In this document: piece after piece, positions 16,642 to 25,783 of the stretch | Layout: each line of letters begins with the position of its first letter | Position numbering within the stretch: position 1 is the first letter of the stretch | DNA from: Saprospiraceae bacterium | GTDB lineage: Bacteria; Bacteroidota; Bacteroidia; Chitinophagales; Saprospiraceae | Direction of reading: 5' to 3' | Assembly (NCBI GenBank): GCA_019638385.1 | Contig: JAHBTW010000004.1 | Coordinates: forward strand, 186,001 to 250,000 | Length of the DNA stretch: 64,000 nt | Translations under genes and position numbers: made by a program | The notes under the pieces: model-generated | Told to the model about the DNA's origin: nothing | The model's database searches: none | Seen by the model: the letters and a program-made list of their open reading frames with translations, nothing else

Positions 16642-17217
16642 ATGGAAAACTTAATTGACTTTATCAGCCAACCCTGGCATTGGGCGGTTTCGGGCGCGTT
16701 AATTGCTCTTACGCTGTTCACGCTCACCTGGATGGGGCGTAGTTTCGGCGTGTCCATGACTTTTCGGAATATGTGTACCGTAGCCGGCGCCGGCAAAAAA
16801 ATTCCTTTTTTCAACATTGATATGAAAGAGGAATGGTGGCGCATGGCTTTTGTGGCAGGAGGGCTTGTGGGCGGCTTTTTGGCCGTTACATTCTTTCGCA
16901 GCCCGGAGCCGGCGGCTATTTCGGCAGCCACGGTGAGTCACCTCGCCGATTGGGGACTGAGCTACCCGGAGGCTGATGCCAAACAACTGGGGTTTGTGCC
17001 CACGGAGTTGTTCAATTTCGGCAACATCAAAGGGCTGGTTTTGGCCATTGCCGGCGGCTTTCTGGTAGGCTTCGGCGCCCGGTACGCCGACGGCTGTACT
17101 TCGGGGCACGCCATTTCCGGGTTGTCGCATCTGCAACTGCCCTCGCTCCTCACCGTGATCGGTTTCTTCATCGGCGGCCTGCTGATGACACACCTCATCA
17201 TGCCCTTGTTGTTTTAA
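16642..17217 (+). CDS. YeeE/YedE-type sulfur transporter, first half
   Basis: A 191-residue integral membrane protein starting at the ATG at 16642. At least four hydrophobic segments are visible. The conserved Cys motif GCTSGHAISGLSHL, which in YeeE/TsuA proteins lines the thiosulfate path, is present near the end. It has a large polar loop around the DMKEEWWRM region. Together with the next gene it appears to form a split YeeE/YedE transporter moving thiosulfate or a related sulfur species across the inner membrane. The specific substrate is inferred from the family. Confidence 0.88.
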   Translation: MENLIDFISQPWHWAVSGALIALTLFTLTWMGRSFGVSMTFRNMCTVAGAGKKIPFFNIDMKEEWWRMAFVAGGLVGGFLAVTFFRSPEPAAISAATVSHLADWGLSYPEADAKQLGFVPTELFNFGNIKGLVLAIAGGFLVGFGARYADGCTSGHAISGLSHLQLPSLLTVIGFFIGGLLMTHLIMPLLF

Positions 17218-17242
17218 TCCATCGCCAAAACGATCATCACCA

Positions 17243-17656
17243 ATGAAAAATATACCATTTTTTGCCGTCGGTATTTTCTTCGGCATCGTCATGACCAAAT
17301 CGGAAGCCATTTCCTGGTTTCGCATTCACGAGATGTTTCGCTTTGAGAGCTTCCACATGTACGGCATCATCGGCACGGCCGTGATACTCGGTGCAAGTGT
17401 CATTTTTGCCCTGAAAAAGCTCAAAATTAAAACCCTCAGCGGAAATCTCGTCAGCTACACGCCCATGGAGTTGAGAATTCCCCGGCACTTGCTGGCCGGC
17501 AGTATATTCGGCCTCGGCTGGGCTTTGGTCGGCTGTTGCCCCGGCCCCATGTATGTACTCATCGGACAAGGGTACTGGATCATCGCCGTGGTACTGGTGA
17601 GCGCCGTGCTGGGTACTTATGTCTATGGAGTAGTGAAAGATAAGTTGCCGCATTGA
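17243..17656 (+). CDS. YeeE/YedE-type sulfur transporter, second half (DUF6691-like)
   Basis: A 137-residue membrane protein with about four helices and the second conserved Cys motif, GCCPGPMY, in a hydrophobic context (GLGWALVGCCPGPMYVLIG). It follows the first half by 25 bases. Two-gene forms of this transporter are common in Bacteroidota and often sit with thioredoxin, rhodanese or persulfide dioxygenase genes. No rhodanese is seen here. Its stop codon is followed immediately by intergenic repeat words. Confidence 0.88.
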   Translation: MKNIPFFAVGIFFGIVMTKSEAISWFRIHEMFRFESFHMYGIIGTAVILGASVIFALKKLKIKTLSGNLVSYTPMELRIPRHLLAGSIFGLGWALVGCCPGPMYVLIGQGYWIIAVVLVSAVLGTYVYGVVKDKLPH

Positions 17657-17815
17657 GGGGGCAAAGAGCATAGGGCAAAGAGCATAGGGCAATGTCAGAT
17701 TGTTGATTTTTGATTGCAGATTGTTGAAGTGCAGGAACTTCTAAATTCTAAAATCAGCACTCATCAATTTTAAATAAAAGTCAGATTGTTGATTGCTGAT
17801 TGCAGATTGTTGAAG
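17657..17815. repeat. Composite intergenic repeat, left of the glycosyltransferase gene
   Basis: Directly after the stop codon comes a tandem purine-rich word (GGGCAAAGAGCATA twice, 17659-17690). Then two copies of a unit beginning GTCAGATTGTTGATT and ending CAGATTGTTGAAGT follow (17694-17730 and 17780-17815), separated by AAATCAGCACTCATCAAT (17751-17768). The same order of words recurs after the glycosyltransferase gene. Confidence 0.85.
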
Positions 17816-17834
17816 TTCCTGATACCTTGCATCC

Positions 17835-18998
17835 GTGAATACACTGGCAATTATACTTGCGGTGGCCGGATGTAGCCTGGCAGCAGGTTACCTGCTGCTT
17901 TGCCTTTGGTTGATCCGGGGCTGGCGTGCCCTGCCGGTATGGGAAGCGCCGGAGGGCTATGTGCCGCGCACGCCCGTGACGGTACTCGTGCCGGCGCGCA
18001 ACGAAGCCGTCGCCATCCGCCAATGCCTCGACTCTCTGCTTCGACAGGATTATCCTTCTCATTTATTGGAAATCATTGTAATAGACGACCATTCTGACGA
18101 CGATACCGCCGCCATAGTAGAGGATATGGCAAAAACATTGCCCCACTTGCGCCTGCTGCGCCTGGCCGAGCATCTGCTGCCCGGCGAAACGCAATCCTAC
18201 AAAAAAAAAGCCATTGAAACCGGCGTGGCCTGCGCGCGCGGCGAACTGATCGTTGCCACCGATGCCGATTGCGTGGCGCCCGCCGGGTGGCTGGCAGCCA
18301 TCGTATCTTTATTTGAAACCCGCCGCCCGCAGTGTATTCTCGGTCCGGTAGGATACTTCCCGGAGGTGAGCTTTTTGGAGCGTTTTCAATCGTTGGATTT
18401 GGCCGGGCTGATGCTTTGCACCGGCGCTATGACGCACCGGGGGCTGCCCCTGCTGGCCAACGGCGCCAATATGGCTTACGCCAAATCGGCCTTCGAAGCG
18501 GTGGGTGGATACAGCGGTGCGGACCGGCTCGCTTCCGGCGACGACCTCATGCTGGCGCACAAAATAGCCGCACAGTTTCCGGGCAGGGTATTGTTTTTGA
18601 AAAATGCCGGCGCTACCGTGCGCACGGCAGCTCAGTCCGACTGGCATTCTTTTTGGCAACAGCGCATCCGTTGGGCCACTAAAACCAATCACTACCGCCG
18701 CCCCGGCATGACGGCAACGTTGGCGGCTATTTTCCTCTTTTGTATATTCATCGCGGCAACTACCGCCGGTACGCTGGTTCTGGGTTGGAAAGCGCTGTGT
18801 ATCGGGCTTTCGCTTTTTCTTATAAAGAGTGCAGCCGACTATCTGCTGTTGCGCGAAGCTTGCCGGTTTTTTCAACAGGAGGATTTGCTGCGCGGCTTTT
18901 TGCGCTCAGAGGCCATGCACATTGCATACATGATCGGCGCGGGCGTGCTGGGCAATGTAGTACAGCGCTACGAGTGGAAGGGACGGCGGGTGCGGTGA
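17835..18998 (+). CDS. Glycosyltransferase family 2, membrane-bound
   Basis: A 387-residue enzyme with an N-terminal membrane helix, a GT-A domain and C-terminal membrane helices. The nucleotide-sugar part shows VTVLVPARNEA, IIVIDDHSDDDT and the metal-binding TDADC. The acceptor part has the ASGDDLML and QRIRWATK (QxxRW-like) motifs. Such processive-type GT2 enzymes make lipid- or polysaccharide-linked glycans at the inner membrane. The likely start is GTG at 17835, giving the first membrane helix immediately. The gene is isolated and bracketed by direct repeats of non-coding words. Confidence 0.88.
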   Translation: MNTLAIILAVAGCSLAAGYLLLCLWLIRGWRALPVWEAPEGYVPRTPVTVLVPARNEAVAIRQCLDSLLRQDYPSHLLEIIVIDDHSDDDTAAIVEDMAKTLPHLRLLRLAEHLLPGETQSYKKKAIETGVACARGELIVATDADCVAPAGWLAAIVSLFETRRPQCILGPVGYFPEVSFLERFQSLDLAGLMLCTGAMTHRGLPLLANGANMAYAKSAFEAVGGYSGADRLASGDDLMLAHKIAAQFPGRVLFLKNAGATVRTAAQSDWHSFWQQRIRWATKTNHYRRPGMTATLAAIFLFCIFIAATTAGTLVLGWKALCIGLSLFLIKSAADYLLLREACRFFQQEDLLRGFLRSEAMHIAYMIGAGVLGNVVQRYEWKGRRVR

Positions 18999-19122
18999 GG
19001 AGGGCATAGAGCATAGGGCATAGAGCATAGTGTGGACAGTGTACTTCTGAAATCTGAAATCAGCACTCATCAATCAAAAATAAAAGTCAGATTGATGATT
19101 TTTGAATGCAGATTGTTGAAGT
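18999..19122. repeat. Composite intergenic repeat, right of the glycosyltransferase gene
   Basis: GGGCATAGAGCATA appears twice right after the stop codon (19002-19030). It is followed by AAATCAGCACTCATCAAT (19057-19074), AAATAAAA and a copy of the CAGATTGTTGAAGTT unit (19086-19122). The words and their order match those at 17657-17815. Confidence 0.85.
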
Positions 19123-19134
19123 TGATGTATCCCC

Positions 19135-20451
19135 TCAATCCTTATAAAACATCCATTTTCCCAGTTCCTTCAAGGTCACTTTTTTGCCGTACATGAGAAT
19201 ACCGACGCGGTAAATCCTTCCCGACAACCACACAAAAAATACAGAGGAGGCTGCCAATACTACCATGGAAAGCGCGACTTCCCACAACGGCGGACTGAAC
19301 GCGAGGCGTGCCGGCATGACAATGGGGGAGAAAAGCGGGAAGATAGACGACCACACCGCGAGGCTGGAATTGGGCGCCTGCACGGCTGCCATCATGATGT
19401 AAAAAGCCAGCAACACCGGGATGGTGATGGGAATGGTGAGCGCCTGGCCTTCGCCGAGGTCGTCGCCCATAGCAGAGCCGACAGCGGCGAAAAGCGAAGC
19501 GTACAGGAAGTACCCACCGAGGAAGTAAAAAATAAAAGCCGGTATCAGGAACCACCAGTTTTGATTGCCCAATTCGTGCATGGCCAGACCGATCATGGCC
19601 TGCATGTCGTCGGGGTCAATTTCGGCGGCGCTCATGGTAGAGGCGTCGAAGCGGTTGGAATCTATGCCGAAGACAAAACTCGCGCCCATGCTGATGAGCG
19701 GGATGAGAATGGCCCAAATAGCAAATTGCGTAAGCCCCACCGCACCTACGCCGATGATCTTGCCGAGCATCAATTCGAAGGGGCGCACCGATGAAATCAT
19801 CACTTCCACAATGCGGGTGGTTTTTTCCTCCATCACGCTGCGCATGATCATCATACCGTAAATGAACACCGCCATGTACATGATGATGCCCATGATGAAC
19901 CCAATGCCCGAAGCAATAGCGCTGGTGAGCACCGAAGCATCCTGACCCGTCTCGCGCAGCGGCTCCGGGTCGAGTTCGATGCGGGTATCCAAGGCCTCCA
20001 ACAGCTTGCGGTCGAGTTGGAGCGAATCAATTTTGTAATCGCGCATGGCCGTGCTCAGGCGCGCCTTGATGGCCAGTTCTATGTCGGGTGTGGGCTGCTT
20101 TTCAGAATAATAAAAAGCCGTGTAGCGCCCCACATAAAGGTCTTTGAGCGCCGGCAGCACGAGGATACCGTCGAAATCAGTGTCGTCTATGCGGGTCTTC
20201 ATTTCGTCCAAGTCATCCTGTACGAACTTGAAATACAGGTTGTTTTCGTCTTTGATACTGCCGCGCAGGATGTTGTCGTAGTCAATAATGGCCACTTTGC
20301 GCTCGTCGTCGCTTTGGTACGAGAAAATGACGCCCACCACCACAAAGAGCAGCGCAAAGCCGAGCGGCGTGAGGAACGTAGCGATGATGAAGGAGCGGCG
20401 CGTGACCCGCGTGAGGTATTCGCGCCGGATGATGATGCCTAATTTTTTCAT
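19135..20451 (-). CDS. ABC-2 type transporter permease (NatB-like)
   Basis: A 438-residue inner membrane protein. One N-terminal helix (RSFIIATFLTPLGFALLF) is followed by a long extracytoplasmic domain of about 160 residues. Five or so C-terminal helices follow, including IGFIMGIIMYMAVFIYGMMI and the EEKTTRIVEVMISSVRPFELMLGKI segment typical of NatB/ABC-2 permeases. The ATPase gene directly upstream overlaps it by four bases. Members export Na+ or hydrophobic compounds. The substrate is not predictable here. Confidence 0.9.
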   Translation of the reverse strand: MKKLGIIIRREYLTRVTRRSFIIATFLTPLGFALLFVVVGVIFSYQSDDERKVAIIDYDNILRGSIKDENNLYFKFVQDDLDEMKTRIDDTDFDGILVLPALKDLYVGRYTAFYYSEKQPTPDIELAIKARLSTAMRDYKIDSLQLDRKLLEALDTRIELDPEPLRETGQDASVLTSAIASGIGFIMGIIMYMAVFIYGMMIMRSVMEEKTTRIVEVMISSVRPFELMLGKIIGVGAVGLTQFAIWAILIPLISMGASFVFGIDSNRFDASTMSAAEIDPDDMQAMIGLAMHELGNQNWWFLIPAFIFYFLGGYFLYASLFAAVGSAMGDDLGEGQALTIPITIPVLLAFYIMMAAVQAPNSSLAVWSSIFPLFSPIVMPARLAFSPPLWEVALSMVVLAASSVFFVWLSGRIYRVGILMYGKKVTLKELGKWMFYKD

Positions 20452-21365
20452 GATTCAGCTTCGTTGGATTCGCCTACCTGGCGGATGAAAATTTCGTTGA
20501 GAGAAGGCAATATTTCTTTAAACCCGTGAATGATGACGCCGTTGCGGATGAGGTAGTCTAAGAGTTCGTTGGAAGAGCTGCCGAGCGGCATTTGTACCGT
20601 TACGCTATCGGCCTTTTGGCTGATGACCGCTGCGCGGGAGCTGAATTCGGCGGGCAATTCGCCTTCAAAATCCACCCGGAAAAGGTTTTCCTTGTATTGG
20701 TTTTTGATGTCTTTCACCTTACCTTCCAGAATGACGGTACCTTTATTAATCAGTACAATCTTTTCGCAAATTTCCTCCACTTGCTCCATTCGGTGCGTCG
20801 AGAACAGGATACTGACGCCCTGCCGGCGGAGTTCATCTATCTCGTCTTTGATGAGGTTGGTATTGATGGGATCGAGGCCGGAAAACGGCTCGTCGAGAAT
20901 GAGTAGCTTGGGTTTGTGCAGCACAGTGGCGATGAACTGGATTTTCTGCTGCATGCCTTTGGATAGCTCTTCCACTTTTTTGTTCCACCAGTCGCGGATT
21001 TCAAATTTCTCAAACCAATAGTCCAGGTCCTTTTGCGCCTGTGCTTTGCTCAGCCCTTTGAGCCGGCCGAGGTAGAGCAGGTGTTCGCCCACTTTCATTT
21101 TTTTGTACAAACCCCGCTCTTCGGGCATGTAGCCGATGACCTCCGGATGCCGGTTGTTGAGTCGTTCGCCGTCCAACAACACCGTGCCGGAATCAGCACG
21201 GGTGATGGTGGTGATGATGCGAATGAGCGAGGTTTTGCCGGCGCCGTTGGGGCCGAGCAGCCCGAAAATGCTGCCTTTGGGCACATCGAAACTGACTTGG
21301 TTGACCGCAGCATAGGAGCCGTAGGTCTTGTGTACATGGTCCAATCGAAGGATGTAGTCTTGCAT
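20448..21365 (-). CDS. ABC transporter ATP-binding protein (NatA-like)
   Basis: A 305-residue ATPase with Walker A GPNGAGKTS, a Q-loop region GYMPEERGLYKKM, signature LSKGMQQKIQF, Walker B KLLILDEPFSGLD and the switch His in FSTHRM. The C-terminal domain of about 80 residues resembles the NatA extension. It drives the membrane protein encoded immediately downstream (ATGA overlap at 20448-20451). The upstream stretch has no perfect promoter box. Confidence 0.94.
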   Translation of the reverse strand: MQDYILRLDHVHKTYGSYAAVNQVSFDVPKGSIFGLLGPNGAGKTSLIRIITTITRADSGTVLLDGERLNNRHPEVIGYMPEERGLYKKMKVGEHLLYLGRLKGLSKAQAQKDLDYWFEKFEIRDWWNKKVEELSKGMQQKIQFIATVLHKPKLLILDEPFSGLDPINTNLIKDEIDELRRQGVSILFSTHRMEQVEEICEKIVLINKGTVILEGKVKDIKNQYKENLFRVDFEGELPAEFSSRAAVISQKADSVTVQMPLGSSSNELLDYLIRNGVIIHGFKEILPSLNEIFIRQVGESNEAES

Positions 21366-21531
21366 ATTCGTCCCTGAGTTTTACGGAGGCCAAAGTAACT
21401 AAGCCCGGCTGACACTTGCCCGGTTTTTTGATAGAAAGACTGTTTTTTTCTATGCGTAACAGCAGAAAGCCGAGCAACTGTTAAAAATGGGCAGAGAAAA
21501 CCTCATTTTCGCAGGCGATAAAAGCAAAACG

Positions 21532-22476
21532 ATGGAGCAAACGGAACGGCGCTGGTTTTTTATTGTAAACCCCGCCGCGGGCAACGGCGCGGTGCGCAAA
21601 CGCTTGCCGGCCATTGCGGCGCGGTTGGAACAAGCGCTTCCCGGCGGGTTTCGCATGGCGCTCACCGAATACCGGGGCCATGCCGTACTGCTGGCGCAGG
21701 ATGCCCTGCGGGATGGCTTTCGCTGCATAGCGGCCGTGGGCGGCGACGGCACCAATAACGAGGTGGTGAACGGATTGATGGCGCAAAGCGAAGTGCCGCT
21801 TTCGCAAATTACCTACACCCTGCTGCCCATCGGCACAGGTAACGACTGGATACGCAGCTACGGCATCCCGCGCCGGATAGAAGAATGGTTGCAAATGGCC
21901 GGCGGCGGGCGCATCGTCGAACAGGATGTGGGGGTATTGCTCTATCAGCACGAGGGCGAAACCCGGCGGCGCTTTTTTGTAAATGTGGCCGGGCTGGCCT
22001 ACGACGCCTTTGTAGTACAATATGCTGAACAGCACAAAAGCCCCGTGGGCGGCAAGTTGATGTACCTCGCGCTCATCCTCATCTGTTTGTTTCGGTACAA
22101 ACGCTCCAAAGCCGTTGTGCGCTTCAACGGGCAGGAAGAAAGCGACTATTATTACACCATCAACGGAGGCATCTGCCGTTACTCCGGCGGTGGTATGCAG
22201 GTGGTGCCCCATGCCGACCCCACCGACGGGCTGATTGCGCTCACGCTGGCCGGCAAGCTCAGTAAAATGGGCGTACTGCTCAACACCTGGCGGTTTTACA
22301 ACGCAAGCATCGGCAGGCATCCCAAAGTAAATCTTTACCAGACAGCCCGCATAGAGGTGGCCGGCGCCGAAGGAACGCTTATCCCCGTGGAAGCCGACGG
22401 CGAATTTCTTGGTTATACCCCCGTGGAGATGTATCTTGTCACCGAAAAACTCAGCGTGCTGATTCCGGCTGAATGA
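21532..22476 (+). CDS. Diacylglycerol/sphingosine kinase family lipid kinase
   Basis: A 314-residue YegS/DgkB-like kinase. The catalytic domain begins at RWFFIVNPAAGNG and contains the family signature AAVGGDGTNNEVVNGL and the PIGTGNDW loop. The C-terminal beta-sandwich includes NGGICRYSGGGMQVVPHADPTDG. Such kinases phosphorylate diacylglycerol or related lipids in membrane lipid turnover; sphingoid bases are possible in Bacteroidota. The ATG at 21532 directly before the core is favoured over one at 21487. Confidence 0.9.
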   Translation: MEQTERRWFFIVNPAAGNGAVRKRLPAIAARLEQALPGGFRMALTEYRGHAVLLAQDALRDGFRCIAAVGGDGTNNEVVNGLMAQSEVPLSQITYTLLPIGTGNDWIRSYGIPRRIEEWLQMAGGGRIVEQDVGVLLYQHEGETRRRFFVNVAGLAYDAFVVQYAEQHKSPVGGKLMYLALILICLFRYKRSKAVVRFNGQEESDYYYTINGGICRYSGGGMQVVPHADPTDGLIALTLAGKLSKMGVLLNTWRFYNASIGRHPKVNLYQTARIEVAGAEGTLIPVEADGEFLGYTPVEMYLVTEKLSVLIPAE

Positions 22477-22539
22477 GCACTTTCGTGACCCGCCGGTAAA
22501 AGCAAACGTCTCAAACCGCGAATCAAAAAACAGAAGACT

Positions 22540-23208
22540 ATGAAAAATCTATCTTTCCCACTCATCGCTTTTTTGCTTTTGGCAGCCTCTGCGCTACAGG
22601 CGCAGGTAAGCGAAACCAAAAGAGACATGGCATTGGGCAACAACAATGCCTTAGTTATTGAAATACCGCAGGCCGACGATAAGCTCGTGGCCAAAGTGTG
22701 GAACAACTACGTCAAGGATTTTTACAAAGGCAAAACCAAACAACTCAAAGGTGGCGGAGAAATCCTCGCGGATAAACTCTCCATCCCGGCCCTCAATCCC
22801 GGCGGAACGGTTGACCTCTACGCACTACCCGAAAAAGCCGGCAGCAACGTGCGCTTCTATCTTTGGATTGATCTCGGCAAAGGGTTTCTCAACAGCACCG
22901 AATACGACGATCCGTACAAAGATGCCGAAAACCTCCTGCGCCGTTTTGCCATTGAGGTGAACAAAGAAAAAATCCGCATGGACCTTTTCAATCAAGAAAA
23001 AGAACTGGCCAACTTAGAGAAGGAATTCAAGCGCTTGCAGGCCGACAATGCCAAGTACCACAAGGAAATAGAAGATGCCAAAGCCCGCATTAAAAAAGCG
23101 GAAGAGAACATCGTTCAGAACGAAAAAGACCAGAAAGCCGCTGAAGAGAAAATTGATAAGCAAAAGAAAAATGTGGACTCCGTGCGCAAAGGATTGGAGC
23201 GCCTCTGA
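22540..23208 (+). CDS. Exported protein with C-terminal coiled coil, function unknown
   Basis: A 222-residue protein with a signal peptide (MKNLSFPLIAFLLLAASALQA). A compact N-terminal domain follows (VIEIPQADDKLVAKVWNNYVKDFY ... VRFYLWIDLG), then from about residue 145 a continuous charged coiled coil. I know no named family. It precedes the HD-domain gene by 9 bases and may be cotranscribed, though one product is exported and the other cytosolic. Confidence 0.75.
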   Translation: MKNLSFPLIAFLLLAASALQAQVSETKRDMALGNNNALVIEIPQADDKLVAKVWNNYVKDFYKGKTKQLKGGGEILADKLSIPALNPGGTVDLYALPEKAGSNVRFYLWIDLGKGFLNSTEYDDPYKDAENLLRRFAIEVNKEKIRMDLFNQEKELANLEKEFKRLQADNAKYHKEIEDAKARIKKAEENIVQNEKDQKAAEEKIDKQKKNVDSVRKGLERL

Positions 23209-23217
23209 GGCAATCTT

Positions 23218-24444
23218 ATGGAAATGAAAAGCAAAATTCTCAACGACCCGGTTTACGGCTTCATCAATGTTCCTTACGGGTTGCTTTTCGACCTCACTGA
23301 ACATCCTTATTTTCAACGCTTGCGCCGCATCAAGCAGGTAAGCCTGACGCATTATGTGTATCCCGGCGCACTGCACACCCGCTTCCACCATGCGCTCGGT
23401 GCGCTGCACCTCATGCAACAGGCCGTGGAGGTACTGCGCGGCAAAGGCGCGCCCATCACCGACGAGGAGGCCGAGGCCGTATGTGCGGCCATCCTGCTGC
23501 ACGACATCGGTCACGGCCCCTTCTCGCATACGCTGGAGCACACGCTCATCAATGTATCGCATGAGGTGCTCTCCGAACTTTTTATGGAGAAACTCGACGA
23601 AGAATTCAATGGGCGCCTCGGCCTCGCCCGCGCCATCTTCCGCGACGAGTACCACAAAAAATTCCTGCACCAGTTGGTGTCCGGGCAGTTGGACATGGAC
23701 CGCATGGACTACCTCAACCGCGACAGCTATTTCACCGGGGTACACGAGGGCGTCATCGGTTATGATCGCATTATCAAAATGCTGGCGGTGTATGACGACG
23801 AATTGGTGGTGGAGGAAAAGGGTATTTATTCGGTAGAAAAATTTCTCATTGCACGCCGGCTCATGTACTGGCAGGTGTATTTGCACAAAACCGTGCTTTC
23901 TGCCGAACAGATGCTCGTGAAAGCCATGCAGCGCGCTAAAGTCCTCGCCCATGCCGGCCGACACTTGGATGCGCCGCGGCCGCTCGCCTTCTTCCTGCAC
24001 AACGATATCAGCGCCGGACAGTTCCTCACCGACCGCGACGCCCTTCTGGCCAACTTCGCCCTGCTCGACGACTACGACATCACATCCGGATTGAAGGCGT
24101 GGGCTTTCGCCGATGACCCCGTGCTCGCATTCCTCTCCGATTGCATCCTCAACCGGCGCTTGTTCAAACTCGAACTGAGCAACGAACCCTTTGAGGAAAG
24201 TTATACCGCCGGCATCCGGCATCATGTGGAGCGCTGGAATCCGTTCGGCCCCGAAGCGCTGGAATACCTGTTGTTTCAAGGCTCCGAAACCAACAGCGCC
24301 TACGATGTATCCAAAGAGGAAATAAAAATCCTGCACAAAAACGGCAAAGTGCTGCCCATGTCGCTGACCGCCGATTACGGCATTCAGTCCCGCTTGGTGA
24401 CCAAGTACTACCTCTGCTACCCGAAGCAAGCGGTGCGCGTGTGA
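23218..24444 (+). CDS. HD-domain phosphohydrolase, dGTPase/SAMHD1-like
   Basis: A 408-residue cytosolic protein of the HD superfamily. The metal-binding set is visible as H in HTRFHHALG, the HD doublet in LLHDIGHGPFSH and the distal Asp in LDMDRMDYLNRD. The N-terminus LNDPVYGFINVPYGLLFDLTEHPYFQRLRRIKQ is typical of the YdhJ/SAMHD1-like branch, which contains dNTP triphosphohydrolases. Substrate specificity is not certain. Its end is 19 bases from the convergent trans-sulfuration gene. Confidence 0.9.
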   Translation: MEMKSKILNDPVYGFINVPYGLLFDLTEHPYFQRLRRIKQVSLTHYVYPGALHTRFHHALGALHLMQQAVEVLRGKGAPITDEEAEAVCAAILLHDIGHGPFSHTLEHTLINVSHEVLSELFMEKLDEEFNGRLGLARAIFRDEYHKKFLHQLVSGQLDMDRMDYLNRDSYFTGVHEGVIGYDRIIKMLAVYDDELVVEEKGIYSVEKFLIARRLMYWQVYLHKTVLSAEQMLVKAMQRAKVLAHAGRHLDAPRPLAFFLHNDISAGQFLTDRDALLANFALLDDYDITSGLKAWAFADDPVLAFLSDCILNRRLFKLELSNEPFEESYTAGIRHHVERWNPFGPEALEYLLFQGSETNSAYDVSKEEIKILHKNGKVLPMSLTADYGIQSRLVTKYYLCYPKQAVRV

Positions 24445-24463
24445 AACTCGTGGCTCGCAGCTT

Positions 24464-25666
24464 TTACCCCCCCGCCATCGCCCGGTCAAAATCCGCTATC
24501 AGATCGGTCACATCCTCTATGCCTACGGATACGCGGATTAAACCGTCGGTAATGCCGTTTTGGAGACGCAGTTCTTTCGGTATGTTGATGTGCGACGAAG
24601 ACGCCGGGTGCAGAATGAGCGTATCCACATCGCCGAGGGTGGGCGCGAGCGAGCACAATTGCAGGCGGTTCATAAAACGGAGGGCCGCATCGTAGCCGGC
24701 ATGTAATTCGAAGCTGAGCATGCCGCCGAAGCCGTTCATTTGTTTATGGGCCAGTTCGTGGTCGGCATGCGTGGGCAAGCCGGGATAATTGACCTTCAAC
24801 ACGGCCGGTTGTTGTTCGAGCCAATGGGCTAAATCGAGTGCGTTGGCGCAGTGCCGGTCCATGCGCAGGGTGAGCGTTTTCATGCCGAGATTGGTGAGCC
24901 AGGCATCCCAGGCGTTGCAGTTGGCGCCGAGCAGCTTCATGGTTTTGGCCACTTTTTCTTTCATCAGCGGCAGGTCGCGACCTATGACGATGCCGGCAAT
25001 GGAGTTGCCGTGCCCGTTGAGGTATTTGGTGGTGGAATGCACGATGAAATCGGCGCCCATGATGAAGGGCTGTTGCAAATAAGGCGTGCAAAAGGTATTA
25101 TCAATAGCGCTCCATCTGTCGTAGCGCTGTGCGATGCCGGCCAGGGCTTCTATGTCCACGCAGGCTAAGGTAGGGTTGGCCGGGGTTTCAAAATAAAGCA
25201 TTCGGATAGACTCATCGGCGCGCACGAGTTCTTCTACGGTGTCCAAATCTTTGAGATCGGTCATCACCGTTTGGATGCCGAGCGGGGCGAGGGTTTTCAA
25301 AAACAACTCGGTGGTACCGCCGTAGAGGTTGCCCTGGGTGAGAATTTTGTCGCCGGATTTCAGCAGGGCGGTCATCAGAACAGCAATGGCCGACATGCCG
25401 GAGCTACACATCACTGCGGCGGCTTCCAGGTCGAGGCCATACGTTTCCATGCTCGCTATTTTGCCGGCTACCGCTTCAATGGTGGGATTACCATAGCGGC
25501 CGTAAACGTGGCCCTCGGCCCGGCCGCTGAAAATGTCTATGCCCTGGTCAATGGATTCAAACTCAAAAGAGGAGGTAGCGTAAATGGGCAGTTGATGCGG
25601 TTTGGTGGTGCGCGGGTCTTCCGGATCGTGTACGCACAGAGAGCCGAAGGAGATGTTGTTCGTCAT
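24464..25666 (-). CDS. Cys/Met metabolism PLP-dependent enzyme (cystathionine/methionine gamma-lyase type)
   Basis: A 400-residue fold type I PLP enzyme. Recognisable parts are YGNPTIEAVAGKIA, the PLP-contacting SSGMSAIAV loop, YFETPANPTLACVDI, DNTFCTPYLQQP and the Schiff-base Lys in HSTTKYLNGHGN. These identify the trans-sulfuration family: methionine gamma-lyase, cystathionine gamma-lyase/synthase or O-acetylhomoserine sulfhydrylase. The member cannot be pinned down by eye; the Cys in NTFCTPYLQ is compatible with a methionine gamma-lyase or sulfhydrylase. The ATG at 25666 fits the family N-terminus better than one at 25693. Confidence 0.9.
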   Translation of the reverse strand: MTNNISFGSLCVHDPEDPRTTKPHQLPIYATSSFEFESIDQGIDIFSGRAEGHVYGRYGNPTIEAVAGKIASMETYGLDLEAAAVMCSSGMSAIAVLMTALLKSGDKILTQGNLYGGTTELFLKTLAPLGIQTVMTDLKDLDTVEELVRADESIRMLYFETPANPTLACVDIEALAGIAQRYDRWSAIDNTFCTPYLQQPFIMGADFIVHSTTKYLNGHGNSIAGIVIGRDLPLMKEKVAKTMKLLGANCNAWDAWLTNLGMKTLTLRMDRHCANALDLAHWLEQQPAVLKVNYPGLPTHADHELAHKQMNGFGGMLSFELHAGYDAALRFMNRLQLCSLAPTLGDVDTLILHPASSSHINIPKELRLQNGITDGLIRVSVGIEDVTDLIADFDRAMAGG

Positions 25667-25783
25667 GGTAGTCGGATTTTTTTTGTGTCGCAAAAGAACG
25701 AAAAACCCACCAAACCGACCTTTTTTAGTACTATTGCACTACAACACAACAGAAGGCTCTTTCTACACGCCTAAAGGAGCGCC

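Noticed and set aside
23014..24489. 491-codon open frame opposite the HD-domain gene
   Set aside because: The HD gene carries the full metal-binding set; the reverse frame has none.
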